This document shows, one piece after another, positions 1 to 7,641 of a stretch of DNA of 64,000 nucleotides. A program made the translations under genes and the position numbers. Numbering within the stretch: position 1 is the stretch's first letter; each line of letters starts with the position of its first letter. Source of the DNA: Loigolactobacillus coryniformis subsp. coryniformis KCTC 3167 = DSM 20001 (GTDB lineage: Bacteria; Bacillota; Bacilli; Lactobacillales; Lactobacillaceae); the NCBI RefSeq assembly GCF_002706425.1, contig NZ_CP017713.1, positions 186,001 to 250,000 of the forward strand. Reading direction: 5' to 3'. The notes under the pieces are model-generated. The model had not been told where the DNA came from and did not search any database. It was given only the letters and a program-made list of their open reading frames with translations.

Positions 1-84
1 CCTAAAGAAGCATAATGAGGTAGCGACATATAGCTAATTCCGTTATGATAAGGTTAATTTAGAAAATGAAACGGAATGACATGT

Positions 85-933
85 ATGCAAAATATACTAT
101 TTGAAATTCATAGTCAATTAAGTAAACTATCACCATCAGAGTCAAAGGTAGCGGCTTATATTTTAAAGCATCCTCGTAGTGTGATTGAAATGAATACGGC
201 GACTTTTGCGCAAAAAGCTGGCGTCAGTACAGCAACGATCATTCGCTTTAGTAAGAATATTTGTCCGGAAGGTGGTTTTCCAGCATTAAAGTTGCGTCTT
301 TCAGCGGAAACGGAAATTGATGAGCGGCTTTATAGCGAGATCAATCCTGGAGATAGTTTGGCTGTTGTGAAAAATAAGTTTGCTATGCGGGTCAGTCATA
401 CGATCACACAAACTAATCAGGTCTTAAGTGAAGCATCAGTACAAACTGCGGTGCAACAACTAACTGCAGCTGCAACAATTTTTGTTTATGGTTTAGGTGC
501 CTCGAATGTAGTGGCACAGGATTTTCAACAGAAGTTTATCCGAGTAGGTAAATCAGTAGTTCAATCATTAGATACACATTTATTAGCAGCTGGTTTAACT
601 GCACAAACACAACCAACGGTTTTGGTACTCATTTCTAATTCTGGTCAAAAAAAAGATAGTCAAAATCTAGCTAAGTTGGCACGAGATCAACAGGTGCCAG
701 TGATCGTGCTAACCCATGCGGCTAAAAGTAAACTCGCTAAACTTGCGACAACACTGCTATTGCATGATGATAGCGAAGAAAATATGAATACGCGTAGTGC
801 AGCGACAACTTCCTTGTTGGCCCAACTATATGCAGTTGATCTACTTTATTATGCTTATGTGGCATCTAATTATCATGCTAGTATTTTACCGATCGTCAAC
901 TCACATGACGTGATCGGTAAGTATTTTGACTAA
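85..933 (+). CDS. MurR/RpiR family transcriptional regulator
   Basis: An N-terminal helix-turn-helix domain (about residues 1-75, with the stretch KLSPSESKVAAYILKHP and the recognition region AGVSTATIIRFSKN) precedes a SIS sugar-phosphate binding domain (about 105-240, VYGLGASNVVAQDF, LISNSGQKKDS). RpiR proteins sense phosphosugars and control sugar catabolic genes. I prefer the ATG at 85 because GGAA lies 8 bases upstream; an in-frame ATG at 76 has no site. The gene is followed at once by a PTS EIIA gene, so it probably controls sugar uptake. The effector cannot be read from the sequence. Confidence 0.85.
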   Translation: MQNILFEIHSQLSKLSPSESKVAAYILKHPRSVIEMNTATFAQKAGVSTATIIRFSKNICPEGGFPALKLRLSAETEIDERLYSEINPGDSLAVVKNKFAMRVSHTITQTNQVLSEASVQTAVQQLTAAATIFVYGLGASNVVAQDFQQKFIRVGKSVVQSLDTHLLAAGLTAQTQPTVLVLISNSGQKKDSQNLAKLARDQQVPVIVLTHAAKSKLAKLATTLLLHDDSEENMNTRSAATTSLLAQLYAVDLLYYAYVASNYHASILPIVNSHDVIGKYFD

Positions 934-946
934 GTGGAGGTTCGAT

Positions 947-1435
947 ATGTTTAACTTTTTAAAAAAGAAAAGTAGTCCAAAAGATGAATTACACGCGTTA
1001 GCAACTGGTAAACTGATACCGTTAGAACAAGTAGCTGACGATGTTTTCTCACAAAAAATGATGGGCGATGGTTTTGCAGTTCAGCCAGATACTGGTGAAA
1101 TCGTTGCACCAATAACCGGTAAAATTGAAAGTATTTTTCCAACTAAACATGCGCTAACGATCAGTACATCTACTGGTCTAGAATTAATGTTGCATTTGGG
1201 ATTGGACACAGTTGAATTAAATGGCGCACCATTCTCATTAAATGTTAGTGAGGGTCAAATGGTTACGGCAGGTGAACCACTTGTAAAAATGGATCTAGCA
1301 GCAGTGACAGCTGCTGGTAAAGAAACAACCGTTATTGTGGTCATCACGAATATGGATGTGGTAGCTGAATTAACCACAGTTGAAACACGATCAGTTACCG
1401 CTGGCGAAGTTGTTCAAGAAATTAGTCTTAAATAA
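947..1435 (+). CDS. PTS EIIA(Glc)-type phosphocarrier domain, stand-alone
   Basis: This 162-residue protein is a single EIIA glucose-family domain. His68 (FPTKHA) and His83 (MLHLGLDTVEL) match the two active-site histidines of the Crr fold, one of which is phosphorylated by HPr. The start at 947 follows a GGAGG at 936-940; a longer TTG reading from 926 would overlap that site. No EIIB or EIIC domain is attached, so the protein must donate phosphate to a permease encoded elsewhere. It lies 13 bases after the RpiR gene and is probably cotranscribed with it. Confidence 0.88.
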   Translation: MFNFLKKKSSPKDELHALATGKLIPLEQVADDVFSQKMMGDGFAVQPDTGEIVAPITGKIESIFPTKHALTISTSTGLELMLHLGLDTVELNGAPFSLNVSEGQMVTAGEPLVKMDLAAVTAAGKETTVIVVITNMDVVAELTTVETRSVTAGEVVQEISLK

Positions 1436-1454
1436 GTATGTACCACTAAAAAAA

Positions 1455-1478
1455 CACGCTCACTGAGCGTGCTTTTTT
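1455..1478. terminator. Bidirectional rho-independent terminator
   Basis: The stem CACGCTC/GAGCGTG has a 3-base loop, is flanked by an A-run on the left and a T-run on the right, and separates two convergent genes. Confidence 0.9.
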
Positions 1479-1484
1479 GTTTGA

Positions 1485-2516
1485 CTAAGCTGGTTTTTCC
1501 CCGGCCAAGATACGTTTGGCTGCCGCTTTACTTAAGTCATAGTGATAGTACTTTTCGTAAAATTGTTGCGTTTTTTGGATCATGTTTAATTGTTTGAATT
1601 GAGCGGGATGTAATTTTTTCGCCGCCCATAAGACTTGTAAGGCCTCTTCAGCACTATAGCGATCCCAGGCAAAGGTACCTTGCGGGTTACCATACACCCG
1701 GCCAGCTTTGACAGCTTTTAAATTTGCAAAACGAGAATCCGCCCGTAATGTTTTTAGCGCCGCTTTGCTAGTGGTGCTGCCAACGATGATCACATCGGGA
1801 TTAGCCGCAATGATCTGCTCGGCAGTCACTGCTTTCATATTACCTTTGATCGTTAGCGCATTTTGACCGCCACTTAATTTGATCCATTCATCGACGATCG
1901 TATCGCGCCCGTCAACTTTCAGTAGATCTTGGGCGTTGACGATGTGCAAGACCTTAGGCTTTTGCGTGCCTTTTTTAAGATGTTTCGCCACGTAATTAAT
2001 ATTGCCATTCAGTTCCTTAGTGTACGTTTGGGCGATGGTCGGCGCGTTACCGCCTAATACTTGCGCGGTTACTTTGACCGATTTTTTTAAGCCGGCAAAA
2101 TCTTGGTACATCAGGTTAACAGCGGGAATACCGGCTTTTTTGGCTTGTTCCGCTTGGCTGGCATCTGCAGTCAGCACTACATCTGGTTTTTGTTTCAGTA
2201 ATTCTTCTGTTTGGAGATCACTGCCGCTTAGCGGTGCAGTCACATTTTTGATCCCCGGGTACACCGTGGTGAACCAAGGCATCTGCTTGATCGTATCCGT
2301 GGTAGCAACTAATTTTTTCTGGCCATTTAACAATAAAACAACCTGATTATTGGCGTGCCAGAGGTCGGCAACACGGGTCACTTTTTGTGGCAAAGTGACT
2401 TTGGTGCCGGTTAGATCAGTTACCGTACGCGCACTGGCAGTTTGGCTAGGTGTTGCCATGATCGTAGTCGCTACCAGTAAACCAGCAACTAGAGCACATT
2501 TTTTCCAAAGTTTCAC
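1485..2516 (-). CDS. ABC importer substrate-binding protein (BtuF/FepB/MolA superfamily)
   Basis: This 343-residue exported protein starts at a GTG (2516) placed 6 bases after AAGGAGGA. A signal peptide (KLWKK then a hydrophobic core) ends at about SQTASA/R. There is no lipobox cysteine, so cell attachment is unclear. The body is a PF01497-type two-lobed binding fold (PDVVLTAD, NPDVIIVGS). The C-terminal FAWDRYSAEEALQVLWAAKKLHP stretch is typical of the branch holding metal, siderophore and molybdate binders. With the next two genes it forms a complete importer. Its place next to moaEDA suggests molybdate or tungstate, but iron chelate or cobalamin cannot be excluded. Confidence 0.8.
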   Translation of the reverse strand: MKLWKKCALVAGLLVATTIMATPSQTASARTVTDLTGTKVTLPQKVTRVADLWHANNQVVLLLNGQKKLVATTDTIKQMPWFTTVYPGIKNVTAPLSGSDLQTEELLKQKPDVVLTADASQAEQAKKAGIPAVNLMYQDFAGLKKSVKVTAQVLGGNAPTIAQTYTKELNGNINYVAKHLKKGTQKPKVLHIVNAQDLLKVDGRDTIVDEWIKLSGGQNALTIKGNMKAVTAEQIIAANPDVIIVGSTTSKAALKTLRADSRFANLKAVKAGRVYGNPQGTFAWDRYSAEEALQVLWAAKKLHPAQFKQLNMIQKTQQFYEKYYHYDLSKAAAKRILAGEKPA

Positions 2517-2530
2517 GAAGAATCCTCCTT

Positions 2531-3328
2531 TTAAATCGTGGTAAAAGTGGTTTGATCGACGATACAAGTTTCTTGGTGGCTGTCCGGTAGTTCCAGAACA
2601 CGCAATGGTAATTGGTAGACTTGGCTTAGGTGGTCACTGGTTAAAAGTTCGGCTGCTGTACCGCTGTGCCACTGGCCATTTTGCGCTAGAGTACTAACTT
2701 GGTCATTAAGTAAAAGCGCTTGGTTAGGGTCGTGAGTGGTCAAAACAATGCCGTAACCAGCGTGAGCAAGTTGGCGAATCAATTTGAGTACGCGCACTTG
2801 ATTGGCGACATCTAAGGCAGAGGTGGGCTCATCAAAAATGATTAATGCCGGTTCCTGCAGCAACGCACGGACAATACTAGCGAGTTGCTGCTGGCCACCG
2901 CTGACCGCCGAATAACTGTTATCAGCGCGCTCGCTTAGGCCAAAACGGTCCAGCAGCTGATCAGCTTTGGCAATGTCTTTTTTGCTGGGAGCAGCGAGCA
3001 AACCGAGATAAGGTGCGCGGCCTAATAAAACATAGTCGCGTAAACTAAATGAGACAGGCGTACGTTCACTACTCATTTGCGGCACGTAGGCGATTTTACG
3101 GGCGCGCTGAGTCGGTGTAAGCGAAGTTAGTGCGTGCTGATCCAACTTGATCTGGCCGTCAGTCGGTTGGTAAGCACCGGCTAAGCAGTTGAGCAATGTG
3201 GACTTGCCGACACCGTTAGGCCCTAGGATACAGTGAATTTGACCACTTTTAAGGTGAAAATTGATCCCGCTAAACAGTGGCGTCGCTTGGTAAGCAAAAC
3301 TGAGATTCTGCGCTGTTAATTCAGTCAT
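2531..3328 (-). CDS. ABC importer ATPase (FecE/BtuD type)
   Basis: This 265-residue ATP-binding subunit has Walker A LGPNGVGKST (about 35-44), signature SGGQQQ (about 143), Walker B LIIFDEPTSALD and the switch histidine in LTTHD. It powers the adjacent FecCD-type permease. The start overlaps the end of the permease gene by 4 bases, which indicates translational coupling. The binding-protein gene follows after 14 bases, so permease, ATPase and binding protein form one minus-strand operon. Confidence 0.92.
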   Translation of the reverse strand: MTELTAQNLSFAYQATPLFSGINFHLKSGQIHCILGPNGVGKSTLLNCLAGAYQPTDGQIKLDQHALTSLTPTQRARKIAYVPQMSSERTPVSFSLRDYVLLGRAPYLGLLAAPSKKDIAKADQLLDRFGLSERADNSYSAVSGGQQQLASIVRALLQEPALIIFDEPTSALDVANQVRVLKLIRQLAHAGYGIVLTTHDPNQALLLNDQVSTLAQNGQWHSGTAAELLTSDHLSQVYQLPLRVLELPDSHQETCIVDQTTFTTI

Positions 3329-4353
3329 GATAAGGTCACTCGTTTCTTTAGCAAAAGCCAGACGAACAGTGGGGTACCGATGAAACCAGTCAGAATACCT
3401 AACGGAATCTCACCGGCGCTGACGGTGCGTGCTAAACTGTCCAACAACAATAGGAAAATAGCGCCGAAAATAGCAGCGAGCGGCAAGGATTTGGCATTGT
3501 TTTGGCCTGATACTAAACGCGCGGCATGGGGAATGACTAAGCCGATCCAGCCGATCGTGCCACTGAGGCAAACTGCACTGGCAGTTAAAATCGTTGCGCA
3601 TAAAATGACGATGCCTTGTTCTAAGCGTAAATTAGCGCCTAAAGTGGTGGCTTCCAGCGGATTCAAGCTGAGTAAATTCAAACGCCAGCGTAACGCATAA
3701 AGCACGATTCCAGCTAAGAGTAAAGTCGGTAAATTAAGTCCAAGATTGGTCAAGGTGACTTTTTCCAGACTGCCTAGTTGCCAATAAGTAATACTCGGTA
3801 GTTGCTGATCAGGATCGGCAACGTATTTTAATAGCCCGATGATTGCTTGCATAAAACCGCTGATGATAATCCCAGCTAGCACTAAGGTCAAACTACCGCG
3901 CGTGTGTAATAAACGCTGGATCGTGATCGCTGCAGTCACTGCCAATAGTCCCCCGATAAAGGCGCTAAACTGAATACCGGCTGTATGTGCGCCTAAAATA
4001 ATCGCCAACGCGGCACCAGCGGCAGCCCCATTGGACACGCCTAGTAAGTCCGGTGAAACTAGTGGATTATGAAAAATAGCTTGAAAGGCGGTCCCAGAAA
4101 TTGCCAACGCCGCACCGATCACTGCTGCGGCAATAATGCGCGGTAATCTTAATTCGAAAATAATTTGTTGGTCAGTGGCACTTAGCGCCGGTGCCAAATG
4201 CAGTGGATGCAATAGAAAACGGGTGATCGTTGTGGCTGACAAGGGGTAGCGGCCAACGCTAAGCGCAACCAGCGCGACTACCAGCAACAATAAACTACTA
4301 CCGCCGATCAATTGCCGATTGCTGAGTTGATGTTTTTTTTGAATGTGAGCCAC
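3325..4353 (-). CDS. FecCD-family ABC importer permease
   Basis: This 342-residue membrane protein has about nine to ten hydrophobic segments. It carries family landmarks LRLPRIIAAAVIGAALAISGTAFQAIFHNPLVSPDLLG near the N-terminus and GTIGWIGLVIPHAARL near the C-terminus. It would form the homodimeric channel of a type II importer. It is the first gene of the minus-strand operon and faces moaE across a 186-base divergent promoter region. That arrangement supports a role in molybdenum supply; the substrate is inferred only from context. Confidence 0.9.
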   Translation of the reverse strand: MAHIQKKHQLSNRQLIGGSSLLLLVVALVALSVGRYPLSATTITRFLLHPLHLAPALSATDQQIIFELRLPRIIAAAVIGAALAISGTAFQAIFHNPLVSPDLLGVSNGAAAGAALAIILGAHTAGIQFSAFIGGLLAVTAAITIQRLLHTRGSLTLVLAGIIISGFMQAIIGLLKYVADPDQQLPSITYWQLGSLEKVTLTNLGLNLPTLLLAGIVLYALRWRLNLLSLNPLEATTLGANLRLEQGIVILCATILTASAVCLSGTIGWIGLVIPHAARLVSGQNNAKSLPLAAIFGAIFLLLLDSLARTVSAGEIPLGILTGFIGTPLFVWLLLKKRVTLS

Positions 4354-4433
4354 CGGCCTTCTATGGTAGAAAAAATTTGCAGAATATCTTTATCTGCTCG
4401 TTTCAATTATAGCATGTGGCGTTTTTCACGCTT

Positions 4434-4442
4434 ATTAGGGAA
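4434..4442 (+). promoter_or_regulatory. ATTAGGGAA motif, candidate regulator site upstream of moaE
   Basis: The same nonamer occurs as an inverted pair upstream of narG (23612-23661). Here it lies in the divergent region between the ABC importer and moaE, about 60 bases upstream of a TAAAAT that could be a -10 box. It is a candidate binding site for a shared regulator such as NreC; the binding protein is inferred. Confidence 0.4.
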
Positions 4443-4539
4443 TTGACTAATTTAAATTCGTGTAAGCGTCTGCCATACTGAAGGCAACAAATGATAAAAT
4501 TCGCACATTCTTTGGAATGGTAGAAGTGAGGGAAACGCC

Positions 4540-4947
4540 GTGCATTATGTTGCCATCGCAGCGCAACCATTAGATGTTCAAGCGCTGTATGAAAAATTAA
4601 AAGCGCCACAATTTGGCGGTATCGTGACCTTTGTGGGTACGGTACGTCAGTGGACCGATGATGTGGAAACGCAGTCGCTTGAATACAGTGCCTATACAGA
4701 AATGGCCATCAAAGAAATGACTAAGTTAGCCGTGGCGATCGAAGCTAAAGGCGCCAACGTGGTGATCGTTCACCGAGTGGGTCATCTAGCGCTAACTGAA
4801 GAAGCTGTTTTTGTTGGTGTGGCAGCAGCCCATCGCGGTGAAGCCTTTAAGTGGTGTGAGTACCTGATCGATACTGTGAAGAAGCAAGTGCCGATTTGGA
4901 AGAAAGAATTTGATACCGACAAAGTGCGCTGGGGAGGTCCGCAATGA
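4540..4947 (+). CDS. moaE: Molybdopterin synthase large subunit MoaE
   Basis: MoaE (135 residues) joins two MoaD subunits to insert the dithiolene sulfurs into cyclic pyranopterin monophosphate. The family landmarks are present: GGIVTFVGTVRQ, HRVGHLAL, and the catalytic lysine stretch KKQVPIWKKE near residues 113-122. Translation begins at GTG after a GAGGG site. It overlaps moaD by 4 bases and opens the moaE-moaD-moaA-narK series. Confidence 0.95.
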   Translation: MHYVAIAAQPLDVQALYEKLKAPQFGGIVTFVGTVRQWTDDVETQSLEYSAYTEMAIKEMTKLAVAIEAKGANVVIVHRVGHLALTEEAVFVGVAAAHRGEAFKWCEYLIDTVKKQVPIWKKEFDTDKVRWGGPQ

Positions 4948-5192
4948 TGTTCAACGTCAAGTTATTCGCGATTTTAGCTGAGCAAATTGGCCAAACTGAA
5001 GTTCAATTGTCACTTACGGCACCAATCACAGCCGCTGCAGTCAAGGCTGCTTTGCAGGAACAATTTCCACAAACAGCCGCTGTTTTAGCCGATTGCCTGG
5101 TTGCCATCAACCAAACGTTTGTCAGTGAGGAGCGTTTTGCCCCTGACGAGGTTACTGAGATTGCCTTAATTCCACCAGTCAGTGGTGGTTAG
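4944..5192 (+). CDS. moaD: Molybdopterin synthase sulfur carrier subunit MoaD
   Basis: This 82-residue ubiquitin-fold protein ends in PPVSGG. The terminal Gly-Gly is adenylated by a MoeB-type enzyme and then carries a thiocarboxylate for molybdopterin synthesis. It overlaps moaE (ATGATG at the junction; a second in-frame ATG is at 4947). The length and C-terminal tail are typical. Confidence 0.94.
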   Translation: MMFNVKLFAILAEQIGQTEVQLSLTAPITAAAVKAALQEQFPQTAAVLADCLVAINQTFVSEERFAPDEVTEIALIPPVSGG

Positions 5193-5193
5193 A

Positions 5194-5312
5194 GTGGGTT
5201 GGAAAAACTGATTTTCCAACCACATGTAGGCTAAATTAACAGTGTTCAGAAATATTTGCTGAACTCTGCTTGATTAGTCAGATATAGTCACGTGTTTAAC
5301 GTGGCAGCATAA
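5194..5312 (+). promoter_or_regulatory. Hairpin-rich leader between moaD and moaA
   Basis: Three successive inverted repeats occupy the gap before moaA. The first is a GTGG/TTGGAAAA stem with TTTTCCAACCAC (5194-5223, one bulged base) and no T-run. Next come GTTCAG/CTGAAC (about 5243-5265) and CACG/CGTG (about 5290-5304). They may be processing or attenuation structures of the moaED-moaA transcript. I cannot match them to the published Moco riboswitch. Confidence 0.4.
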
Positions 5313-5334
5313 TAGGGTATGGGAGGAACTTTTC

Positions 5335-6330
5335 ATGAAACAATTATACGACCGCTATGATCGCTTGCATAATTATATTCGGATCTCGATCACTGATCGC
5401 TGTCCGTTGCGTTGCGTCTATTGTATGCCAAAAGAAGGACTACCGTTTTTCCCGACGGAGCGTGTTCTATCGCAAGACGAGATCGTCCAAATGGTAGAAA
5501 ACTTTTCCGAAATGGGTATTTCTAAAGTTCGTTTTACTGGCGGGGAACCTTTGTTACGCAGTGATGTTGTCGATATTGTCCGCCGTGTTCATGAGATTCC
5601 TGGCATTGACGATATTTCGGCTACAACGAATGGACTGTATTTACCGCGCAAAGCTGCAGCCTTAAAGGAAGCGGGTTTGCAACGGCTAAATATTAGTTTA
5701 GACACCTTCGATGCGGATCGTTACAAAAAAATCACCCGTGGTGGTAACATTAAGCAGGTGCTTAAAGGCATCGAAGTCGCCGCTGAACTTGGTTTTATGA
5801 TCAAATTAAACGTCGTGGTGATCAAGGGACAAAATGATGATGAGATCATCGACTTTTTGAACTATACCCGGACACACAACGTAAATATTCGCTTCATCGA
5901 GTTCATGCCGATCGGCAATCCGCTAAAAACATGGCAAAAAGAATACGTTGGTTTGAAGAGCGTCTTCGATGTTTGTGCGGAAAATGGGCTAGAGTATGAA
6001 CCAATTGAGTTAACGGGTAATGGCCCGTCGGAAAATTTCCAAATCAAGGACGCTGTAGGGAGTTTTGGTTTGATCCACCCTATTAGTAATAAATTCTGTG
6101 AGACCTGCAATCGTTTGCGGATCACACCAGATGGTTATGTAAAAGCTTGCCTATACTGGGACGAAGAGATCAATATTCGCCAAGCTATTCCGGATAAGGA
6201 GGAATTTCAACGCTTGATCCAAAAAGCCTTAGATAATAAGCCGCTTAACCATGAAATGGCGATGGCGGATGCGGATAAGGTGGTCAACAAAGCCCCGACA
6301 TGGCGTCATATGAGTCAAATTGGAGGTTGA
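5335..6330 (+). CDS. moaA: GTP 3',8-cyclase MoaA
   Basis: This radical SAM enzyme (331 residues) catalyses the first step of molybdenum cofactor synthesis with MoaC. Cys23, Cys27 and Cys30 (CPLRCVYC) bind the SAM-cleaving 4Fe-4S cluster. The C-terminal [21 protein letters not shown] holds the three cysteines of the second cluster. The protein ends in the expected Gly-Gly (MSQIGG), which is needed to activate the enzyme in characterised homologues. A GGGAGG lies 8 bases before the ATG. narK follows after 5 bases. Confidence 0.96.
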   Translation: MKQLYDRYDRLHNYIRISITDRCPLRCVYCMPKEGLPFFPTERVLSQDEIVQMVENFSEMGISKVRFTGGEPLLRSDVVDIVRRVHEIPGIDDISATTNGLYLPRKAAALKEAGLQRLNISLDTFDADRYKKITRGGNIKQVLKGIEVAAELGFMIKLNVVVIKGQNDDEIIDFLNYTRTHNVNIRFIEFMPIGNPLKTWQKEYVGLKSVFDVCAENGLEYEPIELTGNGPSENFQIKDAVGSFGLIHPISNKFCETCNRLRITPDGYVKACLYWDEEINIRQAIPDKEEFQRLIQKALDNKPLNHEMAMADADKVVNKAPTWRHMSQIGG

Positions 6331-6335
6331 GAGCG

Positions 6336-7517
6336 ATGCAAAAAGAAGCAAGTTCCAAGTCTAGCGCGATAATAGCTTTGATCATGGGTACTTTGGCCAT
6401 GGCGGGCTGTTTTATGGCTTGGTCAAGTTTTGCGCCATTAGCAGCACAGATTCAAGAAACATTGGGCTTATCCATGTCACAACGGACATTATTATTAGCT
6501 ACCCCGGTATTACTCGGATCGATCATGCGGATTCCAGTGGGGATTCTCAGTGATCGTTATGGTGGTAAAAAAGTGTACATTGCCTTGATGATTTTTGTTT
6601 TGATTCCATTGTTCTTAGTACCGCGGGTACATTCATTTGGCATGCTATTATTTGTTGCTTTATTATTAGGAATGAGTGGGACCTCGTTTGCTGTCGGAAT
6701 TTCATACGTGTCGGTTTGGTTCCCACCAGAGCGCCAAGGTTTGGTTTTGGGGATCGCTAGTCTCGGTAACATCGGTAATGCAATCTCTGCATTGACGTTA
6801 CCGCGGATTGCCGCAAAATGGAACTTCAGTATGGTTTATAACGTGCTGATCGGTTTATTGTTGGTACTGATCGTTTTGTTCATCGTACTTTGTAAAGAAA
6901 TGCCAGTCGATAAAACTAAAACGTTAAAAGGTTCTTTAGCAGTAGCGAAAGACGCCAATACTTGGTACTTATCCTTATTTTATGCGCTGACTTTCGGCTT
7001 GTTTATGTCGTTTAGTAATTTAACGCCAACATTATTGGATAGTTTGTTCCAAATGAACCCCGTTAATGCCGGCATGTGGGCGGCAGCGTTTGGTGCGCTG
7101 TGTACCTTTGTTCGTCCCGTCGGTGGGATGTTGTCCGATCATTTACGGCCGATGCAGTTGCTACAATGGGTTTTGATCGGCATTGGCGTTTTTGCCATTG
7201 AAATGGGATTAACGCTTAGCGGCATTGGACCATTTGTCACTGGCTTAGTATTGATTGGTGTGGTCGCTGGTTTAGGTAACGGGATCATTTTCAAAATGGT
7301 GCCGTACGTCTCTAAAGGTAACACCGGTGCCGTTACTGGCTTTGTTGGTGCCATCGGCGGTCTGGGGGGCTACTTCCCACCAATTTTATTAGGTAGTTTA
7401 AAACAAATGACGGGCAGTTATACGTGGGGCTTCTGGCTTTTAGCCGTATTTGCGGTTATTTGCTGGTTCGTCCTGTATCGCGAATTTATTCGTGGTGGCT
7501 CGCACATTGTCCAATAA
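6336..7517 (+). CDS. narK: NarK-type nitrate/nitrite transporter (MFS)
   Basis: This 393-residue major facilitator protein has about twelve membrane segments. Landmarks include FAPLAAQIQETLGLS, the loop RIPVGILSDRYGGKKV, and the Gly-rich nitrate signature regions GMSGTSFAVGISYVSVWFP and GLGNGIIFKMVPYV. NarK proteins import nitrate and/or exchange it for nitrite. The start at 6336 follows GGAGG at 6322-6326. It closes the moa operon and supplies substrate for NarGHI encoded 16 kb away. Confidence 0.9.
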   Translation: MQKEASSKSSAIIALIMGTLAMAGCFMAWSSFAPLAAQIQETLGLSMSQRTLLLATPVLLGSIMRIPVGILSDRYGGKKVYIALMIFVLIPLFLVPRVHSFGMLLFVALLLGMSGTSFAVGISYVSVWFPPERQGLVLGIASLGNIGNAISALTLPRIAAKWNFSMVYNVLIGLLLVLIVLFIVLCKEMPVDKTKTLKGSLAVAKDANTWYLSLFYALTFGLFMSFSNLTPTLLDSLFQMNPVNAGMWAAAFGALCTFVRPVGGMLSDHLRPMQLLQWVLIGIGVFAIEMGLTLSGIGPFVTGLVLIGVVAGLGNGIIFKMVPYVSKGNTGAVTGFVGAIGGLGGYFPPILLGSLKQMTGSYTWGFWLLAVFAVICWFVLYREFIRGGSHIVQ

Positions 7518-7531
7518 TTATTTTATCGTTA

Positions 7532-7571
7532 CACCAAGCTAAGGCGGATTCGCCTAGCTTGGTGTTTTTTT
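7532..7571 (+). terminator. Rho-independent terminator after narK
   Basis: A strong stem CACCAAGCTA/TAGCTTGGTG with an inner GGCGGATTCGCC hairpin is followed by seven T. Confidence 0.93.
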
Positions 7572-7641
7572 GGCCTAAATAGTATAGAATTAATCAAGTA
7601 GAAAATATGTTCGCATAGTGGATATAAAGGATGGTAACTCA

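Noticed and set aside
5860-6125. Antisense frames within moaA and similar genes
   Set aside because: They lack ribosome sites and are mirror readings of well-supported genes.
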